DNA of 64,000 nt from CAIYRG01 sp963747255 (lineage in GTDB: Bacteria; Pseudomonadota; Alphaproteobacteria; Micropepsales; Micropepsaceae), in assembly GCA_963747255.1 (NCBI GenBank), contig CAVVEG010000005.1, forward strand, positions 1-64,000, in the 5' to 3' direction. Both the position numbers and the translations under genes were made by a program. Shown here in pieces: positions 35,721 through 44,522 of this stretch (its first letter is position 1; every line of letters starts with the position of its first letter). The notes below the pieces were generated by a model that worked only from the letters and a program-made list of their open reading frames with translations, made no database searches and was not told where the DNA came from.

Positions 35721-37531
35721 ATCGGGTCGTGTTCGGCTACGAAATGGCCGGGCGCAACTTCAAGGAGTTTTGGGCGGTACTGTTCCGCATCCGGATCGTC
35801 GATCCGTTTCGATTTCAGGAACATCAGCGGCGAACGCGTGTCCAGCGGCGATGGCAGCTCCGGGGGCAATATGCGGCGTGGTTTTGCCCGCTCTGCCCGG
35901 GGATCGGGAATCGGAACTGCGGAGATCAGAGCACGTGTATAGGGATGCCGTGCGTCGAGATAGATCGCGTCGCGCGAGGCGATTTCGACCACGCGCCCGA
36001 GGTAAAGCACCATTACCCGGTGCGCCACGCGGCGAACCACCGACAAATCGTGGCTGATGAAAATCAGCGACATTCCGAATTCCGTCTGAAGCGACATCAG
36101 AAGATCGACGATCTGTGCCTGGATCGAAACGTCTAATGCGCTGACCGCTTCATCGCAGATCACGAGTTTCGGCCGTAGCACCATTGCGCGGGCAATCCCG
36201 ACGCGCTGATTTTGCCCACCCGAAAATTCGTGCGGATACCGGTTGATCAACAGCGGGTCGAGGCCGACTTTCTGCATCATTTCGCGCACCCGGCCGGTCA
36301 CTTCGGCGCGTGACAATCCGGATTGCAGCGACCGCAGGGGCTCAGCGATGCTCTCTCCGATCGTCATCCGGGGATCGAGGCTCGCCAGCGGATCCTGAAA
36401 GACGATCTGGAATTCCTTGCGCAATGCCCGGATCTGGCTCTCCGGGAGTCCACCCAGACTGCGGCCGCACCACACCACCGTTCCGGCGGTCTGCGGCAGC
36501 AGCTTGATCACCGCACGGGCCAACGTCGATTTTCCACAGCCGGATTCTCCCACGACACCCAGCGTCTCGCCCTGTTTCAGGGAAAAACTGACCCCATCCA
36601 CCGCTCGCAGGGGTTTCATGTGCGGAAACAATGAGCCCCCGATGCGGATCGGGAAATAGACTTTCATATCCTCGACGGAGAGAAGATCGGGGGCGTCTGC
36701 CGGTGGCCGGGGAGGCGCCTGCGCATGGCCTTCCCGTTCCGGAAGATCGATCCGGGGCATGGAATCGAGCAGCATGCGCGTGTAGGCATTGCGGGGCCGG
36801 TAGAAAATATCGTCAACAGGACCGGCTTCGACAAATTCGCCATTGCGCATCACCTGCACGCGGTCGGCAATGGATGCAATCACACCCATATCGTGACTGA
36901 TCAGCACGATGGACGTGTCCAGCTCTTTCCTCAGATCTCGCATGATGTCTAGGATCTGCGCCTGCACCGTCACATCCACTGCCGTCGTGGGTTCATCGGC
37001 GATCAGCAGATCCGGCCCGCAGGCGGTTGCAATCGCAATCATCACGCGCTGACGCATGCCGCCGGAAAGTTCGTGCGGATATTGGCGCATCCGTCGCCTG
37101 GCTTCCGGAATCCGCACCAATTCCAGCGTCTCCAGCGCGCGCGCAGCTGCGGCTTCACGCGTCATGCCGCGATGCACGCGAAGTGTCTCGATGATCTGCT
37201 CTCCCACCCGCATATGCGGCGTGAGAGACGTCAGCGGGTCCTGGAAGATCATGGTGATCTTCGCGCCGCGGATACGGTTCAGGCGCGACGGCGGCGCTCC
37301 GGCAAGCTCCTCGCCGCGATAGAGCACGCTTCCCGAGATGGTGCCGTTGCTCGCCAGAAGTCCAATCGCGGCGAGAAACAACTGGCTTTTTCCCGATCCG
37401 GATTCGCCCACGACTCCCAGGCAGTCGCCTTGCTCGATATCGAAGCTAACCCTTTTTACGGCATGCACCTCGCCGTCCGGCGTCGAAAAGCGCACATCGA
37501 AATCGCGAACCGAGAGAACCGGGACTGCCAT
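35717..37531 (-). CDS. Fused oligopeptide ABC ATPase (OppD-OppF type)
   Basis: Two complete ABC domains in 604 residues. The first has Walker A GESGSGKS (42-49), signature LSGGMRQR and Walker B LLIADEPTTAVD. The second has GESGCGKS, FSGGQNQR and LVICDEAVSALD, each with the oligopeptide-type YTRMLLDSMP or YTRALISAVP ends. In the second Walker B the Pro of DEPTS is replaced by Ala (DEAVSALD), common in OppF. The fused protein energises the permease pair encoded next door. It begins four bases after oppC ends. Confidence 0.9.
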   Translation of the reverse strand: MAVPVLSVRDFDVRFSTPDGEVHAVKRVSFDIEQGDCLGVVGESGSGKSQLFLAAIGLLASNGTISGSVLYRGEELAGAPPSRLNRIRGAKITMIFQDPLTSLTPHMRVGEQIIETLRVHRGMTREAAAARALETLELVRIPEARRRMRQYPHELSGGMRQRVMIAIATACGPDLLIADEPTTAVDVTVQAQILDIMRDLRKELDTSIVLISHDMGVIASIADRVQVMRNGEFVEAGPVDDIFYRPRNAYTRMLLDSMPRIDLPEREGHAQAPPRPPADAPDLLSVEDMKVYFPIRIGGSLFPHMKPLRAVDGVSFSLKQGETLGVVGESGCGKSTLARAVIKLLPQTAGTVVWCGRSLGGLPESQIRALRKEFQIVFQDPLASLDPRMTIGESIAEPLRSLQSGLSRAEVTGRVREMMQKVGLDPLLINRYPHEFSGGQNQRVGIARAMVLRPKLVICDEAVSALDVSIQAQIVDLLMSLQTEFGMSLIFISHDLSVVRRVAHRVMVLYLGRVVEIASRDAIYLDARHPYTRALISAVPIPDPRAERAKPRRILPPELPSPLDTRSPLMFLKSKRIDDPDAEQYRPKLLEVAPGHFVAEHDPI

Positions 37532-37535
37532 GGTA

Positions 37536-38483
37536 TCAGCGGTCTTTCGGATCCAGGGCGTCGCGCAAGCCGTCGCCGATAAAATTGAAACAGAACAGCG
37601 TCAGCGCCATGAACAGACCCGGAAAGACCAGGGTCCAGGGCGCCGTTTCCATGGTCGCTGCGCCGTCGGAAATGAGCACGCCCCAGGACGTCAGCGGTTC
37701 GCGAATACCGAGTCCAAGGAATGAGAGAAAACTTTCGGCCAGGATCACGCCGGGAATGGTCAGCGTGACATAGACGATTACCGGTCCGATGACATTTGGA
37801 ACGATATGCCTGCGAATGATCCCGAACGGTCCCACGCCGGCCGCCCGCGCTGCTTCCACGAATTCCTTCTGTTTCGCCGAAAGCGTCTGCCCACGCACGA
37901 TCCGCGCCATGGTCAACCAGGAAACCGCGCCGATTGCCACGAACAGAAGTATGAAGTTCTGATTGAAGATCACCATCAGGATGATCACGAAGAAAATGAA
38001 AGGCAGCGCGTAAAGCACATCCACCGTGCGCATCATCAGCGCATCCACCCTGCCGCCGATGAATCCGGCTGCGGCCCCGTACAACACGCCGATCGCGAGA
38101 CTGACCAGGGTTGCAACGATGCCGACGGCCAGTGAGACACGTGCCCCGAAGAGAACGCGAACGAACAGGTCGCGGCCGACAATGTCGGTGCCAAACCAGT
38201 GTGCGCCTCCCGCTCGACAGGTAAAGGCGTCGGCCGGCCACCACGACGGCGCGCAGGAGATCACGTTGTAATCGATGTCGCTGTAGCCATAGGGAGAGAG
38301 CAGGGGCGCGAAAATCGCCATCAGCGTGATGATCGCGAGCAGGATCATGCTGAGCACCGCGGCCTTGTTGCGGAACAGGCGCCGGCGCGCGTCGGCCAGA
38401 AGACTCCGCCCCTGAACGCCTTCAACCTTCTCCATCAATTCGGCGCCAACGCGAGTTGCGACCGTGTGGCGGGTCAGCATCAC
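37536..38483 (-). CDS. Oligopeptide ABC permease (OppC-like)
   Basis: A 315-residue permease with an N-terminal cytoplasmic segment and a first helix at NKAAVLSMILLAIITLMAIFAP. After the large periplasmic loop the core has five more helices. The EAA loop reads RAAGVGPFGIIRRHIVPN, the docking site for the ATPase. A cysteine-containing periplasmic loop (FTCRAGGAHWFGTD) matches DppC/OppC. Its start overlaps the oppB stop by four bases. Confidence 0.85.
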   Translation of the reverse strand: MMLTRHTVATRVGAELMEKVEGVQGRSLLADARRRLFRNKAAVLSMILLAIITLMAIFAPLLSPYGYSDIDYNVISCAPSWWPADAFTCRAGGAHWFGTDIVGRDLFVRVLFGARVSLAVGIVATLVSLAIGVLYGAAAGFIGGRVDALMMRTVDVLYALPFIFFVIILMVIFNQNFILLFVAIGAVSWLTMARIVRGQTLSAKQKEFVEAARAAGVGPFGIIRRHIVPNVIGPVIVYVTLTIPGVILAESFLSFLGLGIREPLTSWGVLISDGAATMETAPWTLVFPGLFMALTLFCFNFIGDGLRDALDPKDR

Positions 38484-39424
38484 TCGTACCTCACGCGCGG
38501 ATCGAGCACGCCATAGAGCAGATCCGCCAGCAGATTGAGGCTGATGATCAGGGCCGCGTAGAAAATGGTCACGCCCATGACCAGCGTGTAATCCCGATTG
38601 AGAGCCGCCTGCACGAAATAGCGGCCAATGCCGGGAATGCCGAAGATCTGTTCCACCACCAGCGAGCCGCTGACAATGTCGGCTATGGCCGGTCCCAGAT
38701 AACTGACCAGCGGCAACATCCCGGCGCGAAGCGCATGATGCAGCACGATACGCCAGCCCGGCAGTCCCTTTGCGCGCGCCGTGCGGATGAAATTCGAGCG
38801 CAGAACTTCGACCATGCTGCCGCGCGTCAGACGCGCGATCACGGCAATCGGGCCGAGTGCCAGCACGATTACCGGCAATACCAGGTTTTCGGGCGCACCT
38901 TTGTTCCAGCCCCCCACCGGTAGCGACAGATCAAGACCGAACAGGTGAATTCCATAAATGCCGAAAATCAGTTGCAGCAGTGGCGCAATCACGAAAGACG
39001 GCACCGTGATTCCGATCATCGCCAGCGTCATCACGGAATAATCCGGCGGCCGATTCTGGCGCAGGGCCGCAACGACGCCAAGCGTTGCGCCCACAGCAAC
39101 CGCAAGCGTGATCGCGAGTAACCCCAGTTTCAGGCTGACCGGAAAACCATTGGCGATGAGCTGCGTGACGGTAAAATCGCGGATTTTGTACGAAGGTCCG
39201 AAATCGCCGTGCAGCAGCCTGCCGAGATAAATGAAATATTGCTGATAGACCGGCTTATCGAGGTTGTACGCAGCGGCAATGTTTTTGGCGATTTCCGGCG
39301 GCAGGCGGCGTTCGCTGTCGAATGGCCCACCAGGCGCCAGCCGCATCATGAAGAATGCCAGCGTGATGATCACGAAGAGCGTGGGAATCGCGCCAAGAAT
39401 TCGCCGGATCGCGTAAGAAAACAT
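38480..39424 (-). CDS. Oligopeptide ABC permease (OppB-like)
   Basis: The start at 39424 gives MFSYAIRRILGAIPTLFVII, the standard OppB/DppB opening; an upstream TTG-type extension is not family-like. There are six helices, with RTARAKGLPGWRIVLHHALRAG as the EAA coupling loop and GPAIADIVSGSLVVEQIFGIPG near the C-terminus. It forms the translocation pore with OppC. As first gene of the oppB-C-DF-A operon, its promoter should lie in 39425-39573. Confidence 0.85.
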   Translation of the reverse strand: MFSYAIRRILGAIPTLFVIITLAFFMMRLAPGGPFDSERRLPPEIAKNIAAAYNLDKPVYQQYFIYLGRLLHGDFGPSYKIRDFTVTQLIANGFPVSLKLGLLAITLAVAVGATLGVVAALRQNRPPDYSVMTLAMIGITVPSFVIAPLLQLIFGIYGIHLFGLDLSLPVGGWNKGAPENLVLPVIVLALGPIAVIARLTRGSMVEVLRSNFIRTARAKGLPGWRIVLHHALRAGMLPLVSYLGPAIADIVSGSLVVEQIFGIPGIGRYFVQAALNRDYTLVMGVTIFYAALIISLNLLADLLYGVLDPRVRYE

Positions 39425-39573
39425 CGGGTCTGTGTGGCTCCCGGCCTGCGCCAAACTGGGACGAATTTTCGGCTCTGCTCAAGCTTGTCGAGCGTGCCCG
39501 TAATGTCAATCGCAAGGCCGGCTGCAACTTTAGCAGCCGTTGGCAGGCTTCACACTCAATTGGCCGCGAGCGG

Positions 39574-40671
39574 CTAAGGCGAATTGCGCCATGCCGCCCA
39601 ATGCGCCTGCAGCGCGGCGCCGTGGTTGGCCCACCAGTCCGGATCGACGGCGAGAGCGCGGAAGAAATTCGCCGGCAAGGTCGGCAGGTGCGGCCGCATA
39701 TCGACCTGATTTTCGGGGTTGGGGCCGACAAGCGCGATGGAAGACCTCCGTGCAGGTCCATACGGCAGATAGCGTGCCTCTTCGGCCAATGGAGCTGGCG
39801 CCGTGGCAAAACGGATAAAATCGAGTGCGAGACCTTTGTTCGGATCGCCCTTGGGAATACCGAACACATCGAGCTGGTATAATTGACCGTCCCAGATCGT
39901 CCGGATTTTCGGCTCCGCGTCCACCTCGAACACCCGCGCGTTCAGGGCGGTGGTCATTGCGACGCTTCCCCGTTTCAGCAAGTCGGCCGGGTCGCCGGTA
40001 CGCTGCCACCACACGATTTCCTTCCTGATCGTATCGAGCTTGCGAAACGCGCGATCCACGCCTTCAGCCGTGGACAATATGGAGTAGACGCGCCATGGCT
40101 GAACCCCATCGGCAATCAGCGCCAGTTCGAGATTGTATTTCGGGCCGTCGCGCAGACCGCGCGCACCCGGGAAACGCTGCAAATCGAAGAAATCCTCGAG
40201 CGTTCCCGGTTGATTGTCCGTGAACCGCGCAGAGTCGAAAGCGATCACGTGGCTGTAGACAGCGCTTCCGACCCAGCACGGACCGATCGCGCCCGGCACA
40301 AAATCGCGCCGTGCCGCCTGTCCATTGGCGCCGGGGGGCAACTCCATCGCATCGATGCGCTCAAGCAGACCCCGACGACAGGCGGCCGCTGCGTCCTCAA
40401 GTTCCAGATCGACCACGTCCCATTCGATTTGGCCTGAGGCAACCTGCGCCGCAATTTCCTTCAATCCGCCGCCGTAATTCGCCACATTGACGTCAACATG
40501 CGCTTTGTCAGCAAAAGGATGAAACAGAGCGATGGTCTGCGCACGGCCATATACATTGCCCCAGCTGACAACTGTCAACGCCGGTGGCGGACGGGATATC
40601 CAGTACAGCCCGGCCGAGATCGCGATAATGACCGCGAGCGTCACGGACAGCCATCGCGGGAGCTTGATCAT
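39574..40671 (-). CDS. PotD/PotF-like extracellular solute-binding protein
   Basis: A membrane anchor or uncleaved signal (LSVTLAVIIAISAGLYWIS, residues 8-26) precedes a two-lobed binding domain: LTVVSWGNVYGRAQTIALFHPF, VDVNVANYGGGLKEIAAQVASGQIEWDVVDLE, and GAIGPCWVGSAVYSHVIAFD. It resembles polyamine-type or iron-type family 1/8 binding proteins. It lacks a lipobox, and no matching ATPase or permease gene adjoins it except the OppB operon 150 bases away. Located 11 bases after the AsmA gene, probably one operon. The polyamine link is suggested by the PuuA-like gene at 44523. Confidence 0.7.
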   Translation of the reverse strand: MIKLPRWLSVTLAVIIAISAGLYWISRPPPALTVVSWGNVYGRAQTIALFHPFADKAHVDVNVANYGGGLKEIAAQVASGQIEWDVVDLELEDAAAACRRGLLERIDAMELPPGANGQAARRDFVPGAIGPCWVGSAVYSHVIAFDSARFTDNQPGTLEDFFDLQRFPGARGLRDGPKYNLELALIADGVQPWRVYSILSTAEGVDRAFRKLDTIRKEIVWWQRTGDPADLLKRGSVAMTTALNARVFEVDAEPKIRTIWDGQLYQLDVFGIPKGDPNKGLALDFIRFATAPAPLAEEARYLPYGPARRSSIALVGPNPENQVDMRPHLPTLPANFFRALAVDPDWWANHGAALQAHWAAWRNSP

Positions 40672-40682
40672 CGGCTTGCAGG

Positions 40683-42593
40683 TTAGTTTGTCGCGGGTTT
40701 CTGCCTACCCAAAAGTGATTTGAGTGACAAGCCGGGACGGGTGAGCGCTTCGATGGGATTTCCATTGCTGTCTGCCCTTTTCAGCATGGATTTCGCAACC
40801 GCACCCGGATCGGCTCCGAATTGCGGTCTTTGCCAGGAGCCTTTGACGAAAAAGGGCACGCCAAATCCGGAATTACGCATGCCGGCAGCCGGCCTGGGGT
40901 CAAAATGGAATTCCAGCCTTTGCGAGGGAAAATCGACGTCGCCGGTGCCGTCAATCTCCACTGCCGGGTTCAGTAGGCGCAAATCCCTGCTGTGCATGAC
41001 TCCATTTTCCACGACAAAGCTGGCCGACAGTTTTCGGAACGGCGTTTGCGCCGCATCGCCGACTGCCCCCGCTGGGATTTCGCCCGACAGCACCGTTTCA
41101 AGTAATTTCGCGACCGCGGCCAGATCTGCGCCTTCAACCGAGCCGTCGGAGAGGCTGATCTCGCCTTTGCCGCTGAGATGACCAACGATCTCGCGCGGCG
41201 TATCGCCGTGCGAGGAAATATCGAAGCGCAGCGCGCCCGTGCCGGAAATTTTCTTCACGCCGGTCAGTTCGGTCAGAAACGGAGTCGCCTTCACACCCGA
41301 AATTTCGAAGGACTGGTGAAAAACCGGTTCGTTGCCGCTGGCATCGACGACAAGTTCGCCTCTGCCGTTTCCACCAAAGGCCGTGATGCTGGTCATATTC
41401 GCTTTCAGCACCCCATCGGTCAGGTTTGTTTTCACCACTGCCTGGTCCAGCTTCATGTTCGGAAGGACAAGGCCGCCCAGAACCAGCGTAAGCTGCGCAT
41501 CCATGCTGCGCAGGCCCGAAAGCGCCAGTGGCGCGTCGGGATTGGCGGCGCGCGCCTTTTTCGCGACGACGGTGTCATCGGATGCGCCCGGAGCCAGATA
41601 GGGATTGACGTCGATCCGGTCGATTGTCGCCTGGCCGGTGAGCGTCAGCTTCTGCGGCCGGCTGTCCAGCGAAAAGTCACCGTTGAGATTCATGGAATCA
41701 AACGCGAGATGCGCGTGAGTCAGCGAATAGACACCGTCACGTTCGGCGAAAGTGCCTTCCAGGGCCACCAGTCCGAACCCGTTGCCGGGTGGCAGCGGAT
41801 TGCCGAGCCAGGCCGCGAAACTGCGCACCGAATGGGCGCCCATTTTGAGCGCGCCCGAAAAACTGCCCCGGCCGATCATGCCCTCGTAATCGGCATTGAT
41901 GACGTTGGATGAGATCGACAGCCGCCCCGATGTGCTGCGTCCGGCCAGCAAAGCGCTGAATTTCTCGAGCCTGCCGTCGATCCACAGCCGTTCTCCATTA
42001 TAGGTGAGCGAACCATCCAGTGTAAGCGGAAGCGCCAGCGTCGGTGTCGCCACATCGGGCATGTCGAGCGACAGCGAAACGTCCTTGAACAGAGCGATTT
42101 TGCCGCTGTGACCGCCGAGCCATATGACGTCGCTGTGCCTGAGATTCAGGTGTGAAAAACCGATGCGATTCAGGGCCGCTGCATCCGCCTTTTGTTCCGA
42201 TGCGGGCGCCTGTCCAAAACTCCAGTTTGGCGTTCCGTCGGCGCTGTTTTCGAGGTCGATTTTTGCGTCCTGCAGCGTCAGTTCCGTGACTTCCAGGCGG
42301 CCTGAGAAAAGCGGTGCAATTCTGGCGCCCACGACCACGCTTCCGGCTGAGATCATTTCCGGATTATGGGACCCGGGTGGATTGGCAACCGCCACATCCG
42401 AAAGCCTTAATCCGATATCGGGGTAGATGCTCAAATGCAGCGGTCCGCGAATCCGCACTTCCCGGCCCAGAGCCGAACTTGCAGCGCGCTCGATCGGCGC
42501 CCGCCAGATATTGACGGGCAGCAAAAATGGAGTCGCCAACACCAGCAGGACGGCGGCCACGATGGATGATTGAATGAGACTGCTGCGGCTCAT
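40683..42593 (-). CDS. AsmA-family envelope protein
   Basis: The start at 42593 gives a short cytoplasmic segment, one helix (SIVAAVLLVLATPFLLPVN) and then the AsmA domain IRGPLHLSIYPDIGLRLSDVAVANP, followed by long beta-rich repeats and the C-terminal GKGEISLSDGSVEGADLA...VEIDGTGDVDFPSQRLEFHFDP signature. AsmA-like proteins are membrane-anchored lipid-transport bridges or outer-membrane-assembly factors in the periplasm. Length 636 is typical. It precedes the solute-binding protein gene in the same operon. Confidence 0.85.
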   Translation of the reverse strand: MSRSSLIQSSIVAAVLLVLATPFLLPVNIWRAPIERAASSALGREVRIRGPLHLSIYPDIGLRLSDVAVANPPGSHNPEMISAGSVVVGARIAPLFSGRLEVTELTLQDAKIDLENSADGTPNWSFGQAPASEQKADAAALNRIGFSHLNLRHSDVIWLGGHSGKIALFKDVSLSLDMPDVATPTLALPLTLDGSLTYNGERLWIDGRLEKFSALLAGRSTSGRLSISSNVINADYEGMIGRGSFSGALKMGAHSVRSFAAWLGNPLPPGNGFGLVALEGTFAERDGVYSLTHAHLAFDSMNLNGDFSLDSRPQKLTLTGQATIDRIDVNPYLAPGASDDTVVAKKARAANPDAPLALSGLRSMDAQLTLVLGGLVLPNMKLDQAVVKTNLTDGVLKANMTSITAFGGNGRGELVVDASGNEPVFHQSFEISGVKATPFLTELTGVKKISGTGALRFDISSHGDTPREIVGHLSGKGEISLSDGSVEGADLAAVAKLLETVLSGEIPAGAVGDAAQTPFRKLSASFVVENGVMHSRDLRLLNPAVEIDGTGDVDFPSQRLEFHFDPRPAAGMRNSGFGVPFFVKGSWQRPQFGADPGAVAKSMLKRADSNGNPIEALTRPGLSLKSLLGRQKPATN

Positions 42594-42704
42594 AACGTCT
42601 TTCGCAATGGATCCAGCCGGAAAACTTGCCGGAATTAAGGGCAAAATTGCGTCCGTACAGAACCGTTTTTGCGGCACTTCGCAAGGCAAGACCGCGTGTT
42701 CGAT

Positions 42705-42854
42705 TCAACCGGGGTTTCGGGTTGCGCCTGTTTCCGTGCCCGTCTGCGGGGGAGTTGCGGCACGTTTCGCATAGTAATCCGAGGTGTAATAGAAGTAGGC
42801 GAGTATTGCCGCGGTAGCCGCCACGGTCAGAAAAAATTGCCAGGCACGTCCCAT
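42705..42854 (-). CDS. Tiny membrane protein (49 aa)
   Basis: The product MGRAWQFFLTVAATAAILAY and FYYTSDYYAKRAATPPQTG has one transmembrane helix with a basic start and a Thr/Pro tail. Only a weak purine tract precedes the ATG. It stands between divergent asmA and prpD-like genes. It could be a genuine small membrane protein; support is mainly composition. Confidence 0.35.
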   Translation of the reverse strand: MGRAWQFFLTVAATAAILAYFYYTSDYYAKRAATPPQTGTETGATRNPG

Positions 42855-42971
42855 TCTGTGAATTTTTCCGACAGGGGATTGCGGATTGGCGCCGGACGGG
42901 CGGTTTCCTTTATCTTCTGCCGTACAGCGCAGGCAAGGGCAATTCCTGTGCGCACAAAGGGAGAGGTTCCA

Positions 42972-44432
42972 ATGAACAGGCGGGCTTTGGCTTTGTCGAG
43001 GCGTGCGATGTTGCAGGGCAGCGGCGGAGCAGCGCTTGCCGCACTGATTTGCACGCCTGCCGCAGCGGCCGCGCAGGCCGGCGTCATGACAAAATTGTCC
43101 GCCTATATGGGCGAGGCGGCCACGCACAAACTGCCCGACGAAGTGGCCGAAAAATCGCGACAGATGATTCTGGATACGCTCGCGGCCATGATTTCCGGTT
43201 CGCAATTGGCGCCCGGCAAAGTCGCGCTGGGCTTTGCCCGCAGCAGTCAGGGCGAAAAGACCGCGACGATCGCTGCGTCAAATCTCCTCTGCGGACCTAT
43301 CGAGGCTGCGCTTGTCAACGGAATGCTGGCCCATTCGGATGAAACCGATGACACGCACCCCCCCTCCCAATCTCACCCAGGCTGCTCGGTTGTTCCTGCA
43401 GCACTTGCGGCAGGCGAACGATTCGGCGCCAGTGGCGAAAGGCTGATACGTGCGGTCGCGCTCGGCTATGATATCGGACCGCGCGTGACTGAAACGCTCG
43501 GCAAGCTGCAATACATGGTCGAAACGCATCGCAGCACGCATTCCATTTCCGGCACCTTCGGTTCCGCGGCTGCCGCCGGCTGCATGGCCGGATTGTCGCC
43601 GGCGCAGATGCGCTGGCTCCTGTCCTATACGGCGCAGTCGGCGTCCGGTCTCGCATCCTGGCAACGCGACACGCAGCACATCGAGAAAGCCTATGATTTC
43701 GGCGGCATGCCGGCCCGCAATGGGATGACGGCCGCGTTGCTCGTCGAGGCGGGAGGAACCGGTCTCGACGATATCTTTGCGGGTCCGGATAACTTTCTGG
43801 ATGCCTTCCGGCCCATGAACACGCCAGAAACGCTGATCGACAAGCTTGGCAAACGCTATGAAATCATGCGGACCGATGTGAAGAAATGGACGGTCGGTGC
43901 GCCCATCCAGGCACCGCTGGATGCTCTGTCGAATCTGATTCAGAAAAATCGCTTCGGGCCGGATCAGGTCCGGAAGATCGCGGTTCGCGTTGCTGCCGAT
44001 GAAGCGACCATCGTTGATAACCGTGAAATACCGGACATTTCCCTGCAGCATCTGATTGCGGTGATGTTGCTCGACGGCACGGTTTCGTTCAAATCCGCCC
44101 ACGACCTTGCACGCATGAAGGATCCAGCAGTGCTGAAACAGCGAGCAAAAGTTCAATTGGTGCACGATGCGGAACTGGAAAAGCTCATGCCAAAGCGCGT
44201 CGCGGTCGTCGAGGTGACATTGGACGGCGGAAAGACATTGAGCGAGCGGGTGGAAACGGTTCGCGGCACCGCGGGCAATCCGATGACGCGGGAGGAATTG
44301 ATCGCAAAAGCGAAGGATCTGATCGTACCTGTGTTGGGCGCGGGCAAATTCGACCGCCTGGTCGAAAAAATCTTTGCGCTGGAAACCGTAAAGAACGTGC
44401 GGGAACTGCGGCCGCTGATCCAGACGGCATAA
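42972..44432 (+). CDS. MmgE/PrpD-family protein with Tat leader
   Basis: A twin-arginine leader (ALSRRAMLQGSGGAALAALICTPAAAAAQ) is followed by the MmgE/PrpD fold: LPDEVAEKSRQMILDTLAAMISG, MLAHSDETDDTHPPSQSHPG, HSISGTFGSAAAAGCMAGLS, AYDFGGMPARNGMTAALLVEAG, and the smaller C-terminal domain with DRLVEKIFALE. The family includes 2-methylcitrate dehydratase, cis-aconitate decarboxylase and iminodisuccinate epimerase. Export of a member is unusual, so the leader is worth checking. Start at 42972 follows GAGAGG. Next gene is GS-like. Confidence 0.8.
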   Translation: MNRRALALSRRAMLQGSGGAALAALICTPAAAAAQAGVMTKLSAYMGEAATHKLPDEVAEKSRQMILDTLAAMISGSQLAPGKVALGFARSSQGEKTATIAASNLLCGPIEAALVNGMLAHSDETDDTHPPSQSHPGCSVVPAALAAGERFGASGERLIRAVALGYDIGPRVTETLGKLQYMVETHRSTHSISGTFGSAAAAGCMAGLSPAQMRWLLSYTAQSASGLASWQRDTQHIEKAYDFGGMPARNGMTAALLVEAGGTGLDDIFAGPDNFLDAFRPMNTPETLIDKLGKRYEIMRTDVKKWTVGAPIQAPLDALSNLIQKNRFGPDQVRKIAVRVAADEATIVDNREIPDISLQHLIAVMLLDGTVSFKSAHDLARMKDPAVLKQRAKVQLVHDAELEKLMPKRVAVVEVTLDGGKTLSERVETVRGTAGNPMTREELIAKAKDLIVPVLGAGKFDRLVEKIFALETVKNVRELRPLIQTA

Positions 44433-44522
44433 CGGCCATGCCACGTACGCGGCCGTCGCGGAGTTCCATCCGGAGCGCGGATCTGGTGCGCTTTCGTCGC
44501 GTTTGCGCGTTATGGTGAGGCC